34,150 bases of DNA from Candidatus Omnitrophota bacterium (GCA_026387235.1 JAPLMD010000041.1:1-34150), one strand, 5' to 3'. Shown: positions 15,323 through 24,721, numbered from the stretch's first letter. A program made the numbers and translations. Notes: a model not told the origin generated them from the sequence alone.

Positions 15323-16381
15323 GTGGATAGGATAAGAAAGGTAGTCGCAAATATTTCCGAAATAGACCCTGTTATCATAAAGAAGACGCAAGAGAGGTTA
15401 GATAATTTAACTAAACCTCTGGGGAGTTTAGGCAGGCTTGAGGAGCTGGCCAGAAAGATATGCGGGATTACAGGTAAGGAAAATCCTTCATTGCGCAACA
15501 AAGTTATTTTTACCCTTGCTTCAGACCATGGCGTTACTGAAGAAGGTGTCAGCGCCTACCCCAAGGAAGTTACTGCCCAGATGGTTTATAATTTTCTTTC
15601 AGGCGGTGCAGGCATAAATGTGCTGGCAAATCATGTCGGCGCGAGAGTAGTGGTTGTGGATATAGGTGTTGCTTCTGATCTTAAGCCTGATCCGCGGCTT
15701 GTGGTTAAAAAAATAAATTACGGGACAAAAAATATGGCAAAAGGGCCGGCAATGACCAGGGATGAAGCGATTAAGGCAATCTGCGCCGGGATTGAAATAT
15801 TTGAAGATGAATTTAAGGCAGGGATTGATATTGCGGGAACAGGCGATATGGGAATAGGAAACACCACTGCTTCCAGCGCGATAACCGCGGTTTTTACAAA
15901 AAAACCAATTGAAGAAATAACAGGAAGAGGGACAGGCTTGGATGATAAAGGCTTGAAAAATAAAATAGATATTATCAGAAAGTCAATCTCTCTGAACAAG
16001 CCGGATTCTTCTGACCCCATTGATGTTCTATCCAAAGTAGGCGGATTTGAAATTGCAGGGCTTGCGGGAATAATTCTCGCTGCCGCTTCAAAAAGGGTTC
16101 CTGTGGTTCTTGACGGCTTTATATCAGGGGCCGCGGCATTGGCTGCTTTCCACATTGAGCCAAAGGTAAAAGATTATATGATTGCGGCGCATTGTTCGGT
16201 AGAAAGCGGGCATAAGGTTATTTTAGAGCATATCGGATTAAAGCCACTTTTTGATTTGGATTTAAGGCTTGGAGAAGGGACAGGCGGTGCTTTAGGTATA
16301 GGATTAGCTGATGCTGCAATCAAGATTCTGACAGAGATGGCTACTTTTAAGAGCGCAAATGTTTCGGAGAAGAAAAAATGA
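15323..16381 (+). CDS. cobT: Nicotinate-nucleotide-dimethylbenzimidazole phosphoribosyltransferase
   Basis: Activates the lower-ligand base to its alpha-ribotide phosphate using nicotinate mononucleotide. It has 352 residues, the standard length. The conserved N-terminal DNLTKPLGSLGRLEELA matches the family, as do GGAGINVLA and GDMGIGNTTASSA. The catalytic glutamate is Glu318 in RLGEGTGGALG, equivalent to Glu317 of the Salmonella enzyme. A GTG start directly follows the cobU stop, with AGGAGG upstream. Which base is used cannot be told; no benzimidazole-synthesis genes are in the window. Confidence 0.96.
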   Translation: MDRIRKVVANISEIDPVIIKKTQERLDNLTKPLGSLGRLEELARKICGITGKENPSLRNKVIFTLASDHGVTEEGVSAYPKEVTAQMVYNFLSGGAGINVLANHVGARVVVVDIGVASDLKPDPRLVVKKINYGTKNMAKGPAMTRDEAIKAICAGIEIFEDEFKAGIDIAGTGDMGIGNTTASSAITAVFTKKPIEEITGRGTGLDDKGLKNKIDIIRKSISLNKPDSSDPIDVLSKVGGFEIAGLAGIILAAASKRVPVVLDGFISGAAALAAFHIEPKVKDYMIAAHCSVESGHKVILEHIGLKPLFDLDLRLGEGTGGALGIGLADAAIKILTEMATFKSANVSEKKK

Positions 16382-17109
16382 GCAGTTTTTTATTAGCTCT
16401 CCAGTTTTTGACTATTGTGCCGTTAAAGATAAAAGAGGTAAGTGAGAAAAAAATAGCCGGCGCAATGATATATTTTCCGTTTGTCGGGCTGCTTCTTGGG
16501 TTAGCTTTATCAGGAATAAATACGCTATTGTTGATTTTGAATCTTTCTCCGCTGGCAGTGAATATAATTTTAGCGGTTACCTTGGCTTGTCTTACCGGCG
16601 GGATGCACTTAGACGGACTTTCTGATACCAGTGACGCTTTTTTAAGCGGAAAATCCAGGGATGAAATGCTGGCAATCATGCGTGATCCCCACATAGGAGC
16701 AATGGGTGTTATAAGTATTATCAGCATACTACTCTTAAAAGTCGGTTTGCTTGGCGCTGTGGCTGCGCCGTTAAAGACAACTGCATTACTTCTTGCATGC
16801 GTTTTAAGCAGGTGGTCTAGTGTATTGGCAATGTTTTTATTTTCTTATGCCCGGAAGGACGGGAAAGCAAAAGCATTTATACATGGAATGAATTTAAAGA
16901 TTTTCGTATTTTCTCTCATTATGGTTCTTGTATTTGCGTTTACCATCTGGCAGCTGAAAGGGTTACTTACGTTATTAATCGTGGCTGGCTGCGCTTATTT
17001 AGGCGGTAAATTTGTCAGTAGAAAAATTGGAGGCATAACCGGCGATACCCTTGGGGCGGCTATTGAATTAACAGAACTGATTACCTTATTCATAGTTTGT
17101 ATTGGCTAG
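16378..17109 (+). CDS. cobS: Adenosylcobinamide-GDP ribazoletransferase (cobalamin synthase)
   Basis: Integral membrane enzyme joining AdoCbi-GDP and alpha-ribazole phosphate. It has 243 residues with about six hydrophobic spans. The Asp-rich motif GGMHLDGLSDTSDAFLSGKS (about residues 75-95) and the following MLAIMRDPHIGAMG are family-defining. It overlaps cobT by 4 bases (ATGA). It acts with CbiB at the membrane, both being encoded in this operon. Confidence 0.95.
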   Translation: MSSFLLALQFLTIVPLKIKEVSEKKIAGAMIYFPFVGLLLGLALSGINTLLLILNLSPLAVNIILAVTLACLTGGMHLDGLSDTSDAFLSGKSRDEMLAIMRDPHIGAMGVISIISILLLKVGLLGAVAAPLKTTALLLACVLSRWSSVLAMFLFSYARKDGKAKAFIHGMNLKIFVFSLIMVLVFAFTIWQLKGLLTLLIVAGCAYLGGKFVSRKIGGITGDTLGAAIELTELITLFIVCIG

Positions 17110-17131
17110 AAATGAGAGGCAAGGAGTGGTA

Positions 17132-18208
17132 ATGGGATTGCATGGAGGAAATCTTAAAGAGGCGCAGGAGAGGTACTTGTTAAAGAAGGAAGAGATCATT
17201 GATTTCAGCGCCAACATCAATCCGCTGGGTTTTCCCAAAAGCGTTGGTAAAATTATTTCGTCGCATTTAGACGATATCGCGCGTTATCCTGATCCAGACT
17301 GCAAAGATTTAAAAAAGGCGCTTGCCAGCTGCCTCAATGTTTCCGCAGATAATTTATTAATCGGCAACGGGTCAATGGGCCTGATTTTTTCGCTCACCTT
17401 TGCCTTAAAGCCAAAAAGAGCCCTTATTCCTATACCTGCGTTTAGTGAATATGAGAGGGCGGTGCATTTAGCCGGCGGCAGATGCCTTTTTGTAAAAACA
17501 CGCGAAGAAAATGATTTTGCGGTAAATGTAACGGAAATAGTTAAACGCCTCGATTCTGTGGATTTATTATTTATTTGCAACCCTAACAATCCCACGGGAT
17601 TTTTATGGGACAAAGAGGCAATGCGATTTTTAGCTGATAAGTGCGAAAAGAAGGACGTTTTTCTGGTTATTGATGAGGCATTTATGGATTTTGTCGAAGA
17701 AAAGAATGCATCATCTATGGCTGCGGCCAGGCCTTACAAAAAGCATGTTTTGGTATTACGGTCGCTGACCAAATTTTTTGCCCTTGCAGGTTTAAGAATA
17801 GGATACCTGGCGGGAAACAAGAAATTATTGAGCAGGATTTTATCCTATCAGCCGCCCTGGTCGGTGAACGCCTTGGCGCAGATGACTGCCTGCGAAATTA
17901 TCAAAGACTCTGTATTTATCAAAAAAAGCCGGGCATATGTGTTAAAAGAGAGTATTTTTTTATTTAAAGAACTTCAAAAGCTTAAATTCCTGAAACCCTA
18001 TCCAGCGAACGCTAATTTTATATTCTGCAGATTAGAGAATAAAAAGATAAATGCCCGCAGGCTTTGCGATTATTGCGGCACTAAAGGAATACTTATCCGT
18101 GATTGCAGTAATTTTCGGGGATTGGATGACCGTTTTGTAAGGGTTGCGGTAAGAAGAAGAGAAGACAATCTCCGTCTTATTTCTTGCTTGGAAAGAATAT
18201 TCAAATGA
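17132..18208 (+). CDS. cobD: Threonine-phosphate decarboxylase
   Basis: PLP enzyme making (R)-1-amino-2-propanol phosphate, the linker that CbiB attaches to cobyric acid. The ATG at 17132 is preferred over the upstream TTG at 17102: AAGGAG lies 5 bases before it, and it gives the CobD-like N-terminus HGGNLKEAQERY, 358 residues. DFSANINPLGFP, CNPNNPTGFLW, VIDEAFMDFVE and the PLP lysine Lys214 in LTKFFALAGLRIGYLAG are clear. The fold is shared with histidinol-phosphate aminotransferase, but HGGN, NPLG and the operon context favour CobD. No threonine kinase (PduX) is present in the window. Confidence 0.93.
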   Translation: MGLHGGNLKEAQERYLLKKEEIIDFSANINPLGFPKSVGKIISSHLDDIARYPDPDCKDLKKALASCLNVSADNLLIGNGSMGLIFSLTFALKPKRALIPIPAFSEYERAVHLAGGRCLFVKTREENDFAVNVTEIVKRLDSVDLLFICNPNNPTGFLWDKEAMRFLADKCEKKDVFLVIDEAFMDFVEEKNASSMAAARPYKKHVLVLRSLTKFFALAGLRIGYLAGNKKLLSRILSYQPPWSVNALAQMTACEIIKDSVFIKKSRAYVLKESIFLFKELQKLKFLKPYPANANFIFCRLENKKINARRLCDYCGTKGILIRDCSNFRGLDDRFVRVAVRRREDNLRLISCLERIFK

Positions 18209-19716
18209 AAAGTTTACAAATCTGCGGGACAGGTTCCGGCGTAGGCAAGAGCGTAATAGTCAGCGCATTATGCAGGATTTTTCTGCAGGATGGCTATAAG
18301 GTCTGTCCCTTTAAAGCGCAGAATATGGCTTTGAATTCCTTTGTCACAAAAGAGGGCGGTGAAATAGGCAGGGCCCAGGCAGTCCAGGCTCAAGCCTCCA
18401 GAATAGAACCGAGCGTAGATATGAATCCTATATTGATTAAGCCAATCCAGGATACAAAAGCGCAGATAATCTTATGGGGCAGGCCTCAAGGGAATATGTC
18501 AGTAGTCGAATATGCGCGTTATAAAAAAAAGGCAAAAGTAGCCGTCGTGGAGTCTTATAAGCGCCTGGCAGGTGAATATGAACTGGTTGTTATTGAAGGC
18601 GCAGGCTCTCCTAGCGAGGTAAACTTGAAGGCGCACGATATAGTAAATATGTATATGTCTAAAATTGCCGGCGCGCCGGTAATTTTGGTAGGCGATATTG
18701 ACAAAGGCGGAGTTTTTGCTTGGATTGTGGGCACGCTCGAGTTATTGACAAAGGAAGAAAGAAAACGGATAAAAGGCATTATCATCAATAAATTCAGAGG
18801 GGATAAGAGACTGCTGAAATCAGGAATAGATTTCCTGGAGAAAAAAACAGGCATAAAAGTCTTAGCCGTTATACCTTATTTTAAGGATATAAGGATTTCT
18901 GAGGAAGATTCGGTCTCTCTTGAGAAACGAACAGCAAAAATCGAGAGCCGAAAATTAAGAACCGAATTGATAGACATAGCAGTAATTAAGCTGCCGCACA
19001 TGTCCAATTTTACGGACTTTGATGCCTTGGAAAACGAGCCGGATGTCAGGCTGCGCTATGTAACTAGTGAGCGCGAACTGAATAATCCGGATGCGCTGAT
19101 TATCCCCGGGACGAAAAGCACCATAGCGGATTTGAATTACCTGAAAAAATCCGGCCTGGCGGAAAGGATATTGTCGCTTGTCAAAGGTTGTCCCGCGTTT
19201 CATCTAATCGGAATCTGCGGCGGATACCAGATGCTGGGAGAAAAAATTTACGACCGCAAGAAAACAGAATCAGCGCAAGAGGAAGTTAAAGGCATGGGGA
19301 TTCTGTCTGTTGTTACCAGTTTTGAACAGGAAAAGATTTTATCCCAGGTGAAGGCCGTGGAAATAAACTCAGGCCTGAAGGTAACCGGTTATGAGATTCA
19401 TCATGGCAGGACGCAGATACTGAAGGAGCGTAAACCTGTTTTTAAAATTATCGAACGGCAGGGGGAGAAAACAAAAGATGTTGATGGGGTGTTTGCCGAA
19501 AATGGCAGAATCTGGGGCACGTATATCCATGGGGTATTTGATGAGGATAATTTTAGAAGAAATTTTCTGAATAAGCTGAGATTAAAGAAAGGCTGGCCGT
19601 GTTGGCTTGAGACAACGAATTTTAACCCGGATAAAGAATTTGACAAACTTGCCCGGCTTGTCAGGGAGAATATGAATATGGATTTATTGTATAAAATCGT
19701 AGGTTCTGGACTATGA
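18205..19716 (+). CDS. cobQ: Adenosylcobyric acid synthase (glutamine-hydrolysing)
   Basis: Amidates four side chains of adenosylcobyrinic acid a,c-diamide. It has 503 residues from the ATG at 18205, which overlaps the cobD stop (ATGA). It begins with the synthetase domain (ICGTGSGVGKSVIVSALC, FKAQNMALNSFVT), followed by VEGAGSPSEVNL-like VIEGAGSPSEVNL, GDIDKGGVFA and IINKFRGD. The C-terminal class I amidotransferase domain has the nucleophile Cys338 in GICGGYQMLG and His442 in YIHGVFD. It is the earliest corrinoid-pathway step in the cluster, and the ring-building genes are not here. Confidence 0.96.
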   Translation: MKSLQICGTGSGVGKSVIVSALCRIFLQDGYKVCPFKAQNMALNSFVTKEGGEIGRAQAVQAQASRIEPSVDMNPILIKPIQDTKAQIILWGRPQGNMSVVEYARYKKKAKVAVVESYKRLAGEYELVVIEGAGSPSEVNLKAHDIVNMYMSKIAGAPVILVGDIDKGGVFAWIVGTLELLTKEERKRIKGIIINKFRGDKRLLKSGIDFLEKKTGIKVLAVIPYFKDIRISEEDSVSLEKRTAKIESRKLRTELIDIAVIKLPHMSNFTDFDALENEPDVRLRYVTSERELNNPDALIIPGTKSTIADLNYLKKSGLAERILSLVKGCPAFHLIGICGGYQMLGEKIYDRKKTESAQEEVKGMGILSVVTSFEQEKILSQVKAVEINSGLKVTGYEIHHGRTQILKERKPVFKIIERQGEKTKDVDGVFAENGRIWGTYIHGVFDEDNFRRNFLNKLRLKKGWPCWLETTNFNPDKEFDKLARLVRENMNMDLLYKIVGSGL

Positions 19717-20654
19717 GTTATGAATTATTAATTATCCCTCTTGCGTATCTTCTGGATCTGGTTTTTGGCGACCCCGAGTGGCATTGGCATCCGGTAAGGC
19801 TTATCGGGAGGCTGATCGAAAAGCTGGAAAATAAATTAAACTCGGGCAGGGTGAACAAGAAATTCTGCGGGGCCATATTGGTTATCTTGGTGGTTGGGGC
19901 AACTGCTTTTTGCGTCTGGGGGGCATTAAGGTTAGCCAAATTTATCCATCCGTTTTTCTACTATGGCGCTTCTGTATTGTTTATTTATTTTTCACTTTCA
20001 ATCAAGTCCCTGGCAGTTGAGGCAGGCAGGGTTTATAAAGACCTGAAGTCCGGGGATATTCAGAAGGCAAGAGATGATCTTTCCATGATTGTAGGCAGGG
20101 ATACAAAAGGATTAGATGAGCCGGAAATAATCAGGGCATCTGTAGAAACAGTGGCAGAAAGTACCATGGACGGCATAGTTGCGCCTTTGTTCTATGCCTT
20201 TTTAGGAGGCCCTGCGCTGGCATGGGCTTATAAAGCCATAAATACTTTAGACTCTATGGTGGGATACAGAAGCGAAAGATTTATAGAATTTGGCAGGGCA
20301 TCCGCGCTGCTGGATGGGGCGATGAGTTTTATTCCCGCAAAGATAACTTGTTTTTTAATCAGCATCTCCAGCTTTTGTTATGGAAAGGACTGGCTTAACT
20401 CGCTTAAGCAGGGATCGAAATACCTCTTTCAAGGGCCAAAAATTAACAGCGAGTCAACAGAAGCGGCTATGGCAGGAGGCCTTAAGATCCGATTAGGGGG
20501 CGTAAATTTTTATAATTCAGCCCCTATATATAAACCATTTATTGGTGAGGATTTTCAGCCTTTAGCTATTGAACATATTCAAGAGAGTATTCAGATTGCA
20601 TATATATCTTCTGCGCTAATGTTAATTTTAGGGATAACGGTTCTCTATAGATGA
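19713..20654 (+). CDS. cbiB: Adenosylcobinamide-phosphate synthase
   Basis: Integral membrane enzyme attaching aminopropanol or its phosphate to adenosylcobyric acid. It has 313 residues. The N-terminal YLLDLVFGDPEWHWHPVRLIG is the CbiB hallmark. Also seen are VAESTMDGIVAPLFYAFLGGPALAWAYKAINTLDSMVGY and the C-terminal SESTEAAMAGGLKIRLGG. Several hydrophobic spans lie at about 1-20, 55-90 and 290-312. It overlaps cobQ by 4 bases. Confidence 0.95.
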   Translation: MSYELLIIPLAYLLDLVFGDPEWHWHPVRLIGRLIEKLENKLNSGRVNKKFCGAILVILVVGATAFCVWGALRLAKFIHPFFYYGASVLFIYFSLSIKSLAVEAGRVYKDLKSGDIQKARDDLSMIVGRDTKGLDEPEIIRASVETVAESTMDGIVAPLFYAFLGGPALAWAYKAINTLDSMVGYRSERFIEFGRASALLDGAMSFIPAKITCFLISISSFCYGKDWLNSLKQGSKYLFQGPKINSESTEAAMAGGLKIRLGGVNFYNSAPIYKPFIGEDFQPLAIEHIQESIQIAYISSALMLILGITVLYR

Positions 20655-20667
20655 GAGGAGGTTCTGT

Positions 20668-21321
20668 ATGAAAGTCATAGGGCTGTGGAGCGGAGGTAAA
20701 GACAGTTGTTTTGCCTGTTATAAGGCTATGGCTTCAGGTTATGAAGTTTTGGCCCTGTTTAATTTTACACAAGCGGGCGGCGAAGAGTCATTATCCCATG
20801 GCCTGCCTTCAGAAGCTATTCTTAAGCAGGCAGAGCTTACCAAGGTCCCAATTCTACAAAAGGCAATGCCTAAAGAGGTTTACCGCGATGAATTTAAGAA
20901 ATTAATCACTGAGTGGAAAAATAAAGCCGGTATCCGTGGCATTATCTTTGGCGATATATACCTGCAGGAACATAAAGACTGGATTGACAGGGTCTGCCGG
21001 GAACTAGAGGTAGAGGCAATCCTGCCTTTATGGGGCAGGGATACCAAAGAATTAATTCTGGAAATTGTCAATTCCGGTTTTAAAGCCGTAGTGGTCTCAA
21101 CCAGGGCTGATCTTTTAGGCAGGGAATGGCTGGGCCGCAAGGTAGACAAAAGATTTATTAAAGAACTAAGCCCGGAGATTGACCCTTGCGGCGAGAAGGG
21201 TGAATTTCATACCTTTGTCTATGACAGCCCTATTTTTAGAAAACCGGTAGAGTTTGTAACCGGAAAAAAGATGCTGAAAAATAACCATTGGTTTTTAGAG
21301 GTCATATTTAAAGGAAAATGA
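20668..21321 (+). CDS. DUF71/COG2102 PP-loop ATPase, B12-associated type
   Basis: 217 residues, PP-loop ATP pyrophosphatase of the family that includes diphthine-ammonia ligase. The P-loop is WSGGKDSC (7-14). The family motifs are FGDIYLQEHKDWIDRVC, AILPLWGRD and DPCGEKGEFHTFVYDSP. Bacteria do not make diphthamide. Published comparative genomics of this family proposed a B12-salvage role for bacterial members that cluster with B12 genes. Its position here, between cbiB and the transporter genes in a riboswitch-controlled operon, fits that proposal. Amidation of a corrinoid side chain is a possibility, not shown. AGGAGG precedes the ATG. Confidence 0.85.
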   Translation: MKVIGLWSGGKDSCFACYKAMASGYEVLALFNFTQAGGEESLSHGLPSEAILKQAELTKVPILQKAMPKEVYRDEFKKLITEWKNKAGIRGIIFGDIYLQEHKDWIDRVCRELEVEAILPLWGRDTKELILEIVNSGFKAVVVSTRADLLGREWLGRKVDKRFIKELSPEIDPCGEKGEFHTFVYDSPIFRKPVEFVTGKKMLKNNHWFLEVIFKGK

Positions 21322-21324
21322 ACA

Positions 21325-22059
21325 ATGGGAGCTTATCATATAACTTATAGCCCGGAACTTAAAGAGGTTTGTCTTCATTTTGATGCAGGATGTCAATTTC
21401 GCTGCCACGGATGTATTGCTAGATATCATCCCCGGGATTGCCATCTAGAAGAAAAACATAAGCAAGATGAAAACAAGAGTTTATCAATCAAAGAGGTTGT
21501 AGCCTACTTAGAACCGCTGGATTTTAAAAAAACAATTTTTTTAGGCAGGGAACCAACAATGGATCCGGATTTTTTGCCTTTAGCCAGAACTTTAAAAGAA
21601 AAATTTTCTACCCATAACATCCTTCTTACCAATGGCTATAAATACATAACTGAGAAAGCAATAAATGAAGTCTGCGTAGGTATAAAGGCTATTACAAAAG
21701 AGATTTTTAGACGTTTTACCGGCCAAGACAAACCAGAGAAAGTATTGGAGAATTTTAAAAAGCATTATAATTCCTGTATAGTTTTAAGGACAGAAAGTAT
21801 TCTTATTCCCGGTTATATTGATAAAGATGAGATAGAAAAGATAGCAGGTTTTATTGCTAGTATTGATTCGGCGATTCCTTATCGTATAGATGGTTATATC
21901 CCAACAGGCGTTTATTCTTCGGATAAAATCGATATCTTTCGCAGGCCCACTGAAGATGAAATGAGAAAAGTAAAAGAGGCCGCGCAGAAATATCTGAAAA
22001 ACGTGTCCATTCTTCATCAGGGGACGCAACTGAAATATAAAGTTAATGAAATTTATTAA
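21325..22059 (+). CDS. Uncharacterised radical SAM protein in B12 operon
   Basis: 244 residues. The radical SAM cluster motif CQFRCHGC gives Cys23, Cys27 and Cys30. FLGREPTMDPDFLPLARTL (about residues 73-91) corresponds to the glycine-rich SAM-binding GGEP motif. The overall look is of the pyruvate-formate-lyase-activase-like group, small, without an obvious auxiliary-cluster domain or a B12-binding domain. It lies 3 bases after the DUF71 gene and overlaps btuF by 14 bases, so it belongs to the B12 operon. No standard B12 step needs it. Activation of a partner, corrinoid remodelling or lower-ligand chemistry are all possible. Confidence 0.82.
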   Translation: MGAYHITYSPELKEVCLHFDAGCQFRCHGCIARYHPRDCHLEEKHKQDENKSLSIKEVVAYLEPLDFKKTIFLGREPTMDPDFLPLARTLKEKFSTHNILLTNGYKYITEKAINEVCVGIKAITKEIFRRFTGQDKPEKVLENFKKHYNSCIVLRTESILIPGYIDKDEIEKIAGFIASIDSAIPYRIDGYIPTGVYSSDKIDIFRRPTEDEMRKVKEAAQKYLKNVSILHQGTQLKYKVNEIY

Positions 22060-22909
22060 ATTAAGGTCGCTTAATATTATATTCTTCCTTGTTTTGTTAT
22101 TACAGGGAAGTGTCCTTGCCAAAGAAGATTATCCGCAAAGGATTATTTCTCTGGGGCCGGCAATAACCGAAGAACTTTTTCTTCTGGGAGCAGGCGATAG
22201 ATTGGTTGGCTGCACTGTATATTGCCAAAGGCCCGATGAGGCAAAGAAGAAGGAAAAAATCGGCACTGTAATTGAGGTTAATTTGGAAAAAATCGCGGCC
22301 CTTCGACCTGATGTTGTCTTAATGACGCCATTGACGAACTCCAAGGCAAAAGAAAAATTGAAAAATTTAGGGATAAAGGTAATTGAATTTCCCACCGCAA
22401 AAGATTTTAGCGGGATTTGTTCGTCTTTTTTGGAGTTAGGCAGGATTTTGGGCAAAGAAAAAGAAGCGGAAGAAATTGTAAAAATCGCCAGAAATAAAGT
22501 TGATTCTCTGGCACTAAAACTGCGCGGTTTATCGAAGCCAAGAGTTTTTATTCAAGTGGGAGCAAAGCCTCTGGTTACGGTAACCGAAGATTCATTTGCG
22601 AATGATTTCATTGAATTTTCCGGTGGCGTAAATATTGCTAAAGGGATAAGGTATGCCCGTTATTCGAGGGAAAAAGTTCTTGAAGCTAACCCGGAAGTGA
22701 TACTTATTGTGACCATGGGCATTAATGGAGAAAAGGAAAAGGAAGTCTGGCAAAGTTACAAAGCGTTAAAGGCCTCAAGAGACAATAGAATTTATATTCT
22801 TGATTCTTACCGGCTTTGCAGCCCTACGCCGGTAAGTTTTATTGAAACATTGGAAACAATAGCCGGCCTGTTGCACCCGGAAAAAGAATGTAAAGAGGGG
22901 GCGGAGTGA
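22046..22909 (+). CDS. btuF: Cobalamin-type periplasmic binding protein
   Basis: Substrate-binding protein of a BtuCDF corrinoid importer, helical-backbone class. It has 287 residues with a Sec signal peptide (about 1-25, NIIFFLVLLLQGSVLA) and no lipobox cysteine, so it should be soluble in the periplasm. RIISLGPAITEELFLLGAGDRLVG, IGTVIEVNLEKIAALRPDVVL and the C-terminal lobe IEFSGGVNIAKG are typical. Fe-siderophore binding proteins share the fold. The B12 assignment rests on the operon, the riboswitch and the adjacent btuC-btuD-btuB order. Confidence 0.9.
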   Translation: MKFIKLRSLNIIFFLVLLLQGSVLAKEDYPQRIISLGPAITEELFLLGAGDRLVGCTVYCQRPDEAKKKEKIGTVIEVNLEKIAALRPDVVLMTPLTNSKAKEKLKNLGIKVIEFPTAKDFSGICSSFLELGRILGKEKEAEEIVKIARNKVDSLALKLRGLSKPRVFIQVGAKPLVTVTEDSFANDFIEFSGGVNIAKGIRYARYSREKVLEANPEVILIVTMGINGEKEKEVWQSYKALKASRDNRIYILDSYRLCSPTPVSFIETLETIAGLLHPEKECKEGAE

Positions 22910-23907
22910 ATAAGAAATTAGTTAATTGGATTTTTTGGGTATTAATGCTAGGCGGGATACTTTTATGCGTGGTTATTTTTTCTTTAGCGATTGGTCCTGC
23001 GGGAATACCTATTAAGAAAATTATTCCAATACTTCTAGAGGGGAAAGGCACTGTTGAATATAATATTCTCTTTGATATCCGCCTGCCGCGCATTATTCTG
23101 GGTTTTGCCATCGGCGGTAGCCTAAGCCTGGCAGGAATAATTCTACAAGGGATGTTCCGTAACCCCCTGGTTGAGCCGTATACGCTAGGTATTTCCGGAG
23201 GAGCGGCATTAGGCGTATCCTTGAATATTATCTTTGGGTTGTATAAGATAGGCGTCCTGACATTACCTTTTTTTGGCTTTTTAGGAGCGGCGGCAGTCAT
23301 AATGCTGGTGTATTTTTTGAACATGAGAAAAGGCATAGTAAAACTCCAGGGATTACTTTTGAACGGCGTGATGATTAGTTTTATATCTTCTTCCTTAATT
23401 ATGCTTATTATGTCTTTATCGCGCAGTGAAGATCTTCATGGGATTGTATTCTGGATAATGGGATCCTTGGAGGAGCCGGATTGGGCTATTATTAAAGTAA
23501 CGGTTTCGGCGGCCATTATCCTTCTTATTATTTCCCATCTATTTTGTCTTGATCTTAATGCATTTTCCCTGGGAGAAGAAGAGGCGCTGCATCTTGGTAT
23601 ATCTATAGAGAGAACCAAGCGGTTGCTTTTCATTATCGCTTCTTTACTTACAGGTTTTAGCGTTTCTGTAGCTGGCATGATTGGGTTTGTCGGTTTGGTC
23701 GTGCCGCATTTTGTCAGGATGTTTGTGGGCAGTGATCATCGAATATCGCTGATAGCTGCATTTTTAGCCGGAGGGGCATTTTTAATCTTTTGTGATACAT
23801 TGGCCAGAACAATTATTGCTCCTCTGGAATTGCCTGTCGGGGTTATTACCGGAATATTGGGAGGCAGTCTTTTTGTCTATGCGTTGACTAAGAGAGAAGT
23901 TCATTGA
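22906..23907 (+). CDS. btuC: Corrinoid ABC transporter permease
   Basis: FecCD/BtuC permease of 333 residues with around ten hydrophobic spans. Conserved stretches are FDIRLPRIILGFAIGGSLSLAG, MFRNPLVEPYTLGISGGAALG, SVAGMIGFVGLVVPHFVR and ELPVGVITGILGGSLFVYAL. A GTG start at 22906 overlaps the btuF stop, preceded by GAGGGGGCGG. It works with BtuD as the inner-membrane pore for corrinoids delivered by BtuF. Confidence 0.93.
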   Translation: MNKKLVNWIFWVLMLGGILLCVVIFSLAIGPAGIPIKKIIPILLEGKGTVEYNILFDIRLPRIILGFAIGGSLSLAGIILQGMFRNPLVEPYTLGISGGAALGVSLNIIFGLYKIGVLTLPFFGFLGAAAVIMLVYFLNMRKGIVKLQGLLLNGVMISFISSSLIMLIMSLSRSEDLHGIVFWIMGSLEEPDWAIIKVTVSAAIILLIISHLFCLDLNAFSLGEEEALHLGISIERTKRLLFIIASLLTGFSVSVAGMIGFVGLVVPHFVRMFVGSDHRISLIAAFLAGGAFLIFCDTLARTIIAPLELPVGVITGILGGSLFVYALTKREVH

Positions 23908-23917
23908 GGAGAGATTG

Positions 23918-24721
23918 ATGCTTAAGATAAAAAATTTAACGTGCGGATACGGCACAAAGATTGTGCTTTACGATATCAGTTTTAATATAGATAGGGGTGA
24001 ATTTTTGGGAATCATCGGGCCTAACGGCTCAGGTAAAACCACGCTCCTGCGCGCTCTCTCGCGGGCCATTGCGCCAATGAAAGGAGAGATCCTTGTGGAA
24101 GGGAAGGATATCCGGACGGCGCCGCTAAAGAAGTTAGCAAAAACTATTGCTGTGGTTTCGCAAAACCCGCCTTTAAATCATATGACCGTAGAAGAATTTG
24201 TCCTTTTGGGAAGGATTCCCCATTACCAGAGATTCCAGTTTCTCGAGGCAAAGAAAGACTTGGAAATTGCCGGGCGGTCTATGGATTTAACCGGCATCTT
24301 TAAGCTTAAAGATCAGTCTTTAAGTCAAATCAGTGGAGGAGAAAGGCAGCTTGTTCTCATTGCCCGCGCGCTCGCGCAGGAACCCAGAGTACTTCTGCTG
24401 GATGAACCGACCGCGCACCTGGATATAGCCCATCAGGTAGGAATCTTGGATCTTGTAAAGAAGTTGAATAAAGAGTTTGGACTTACGGTAATTATGGTTC
24501 TGCATGACCTGAATTTAGCCAGTGAATACTGCCAGAAACTTCTGCTTATTAACAAGGGCCGAATCCATAAAATGGGGCGGTCCGATGAAGTGCTTGATTA
24601 TCAAACTATCGAGGAGGTTTATAAAACAATAGTTGTGGTTGGAAAAAATCCCTTATCTTCCAAGCCTTACATATTGCTGGTTTCTGAAGAAGAAAGGCAA
24701 AAGAGAAAAAGACCATGCTGA
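23918..24721 (+). CDS. btuD: Corrinoid ABC transporter ATPase
   Basis: ATP-binding subunit, 267 residues from the ATG at 23918, chosen over a TTG one codon earlier because GAGGAGAG ends 5 bases before it. Walker A GPNGSGKTT is at 34-42, followed by the Q-loop, the signature ISGGERQ, Walker B VLLLDEPTAHLD and the switch histidine in MVLHDLNLA. The BtuD/FecE subfamily is clear; B12 specificity comes from context. Its end overlaps the btuB start by 7 bases. Confidence 0.93.
   Translation: MLKIKNLTCGYGTKIVLYDISFNIDRGEFLGIIGPNGSGKTTLLRALSRAIAPMKGEILVEGKDIRTAPLKKLAKTIAVVSQNPPLNHMTVEEFVLLGRIPHYQRFQFLEAKKDLEIAGRSMDLTGIFKLKDQSLSQISGGERQLVLIARALAQEPRVLLLDEPTAHLDIAHQVGILDLVKKLNKEFGLTVIMVLHDLNLASEYCQKLLLINKGRIHKMGRSDEVLDYQTIEEVYKTIVVVGKNPLSSKPYILLVSEEERQKRKRPC

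Noticed and set aside
17102-17131. TTG start for cobD
   Set aside because: The ATG at 17132 has AAGGAG at the right distance, and the extra ten residues do not resemble the family.
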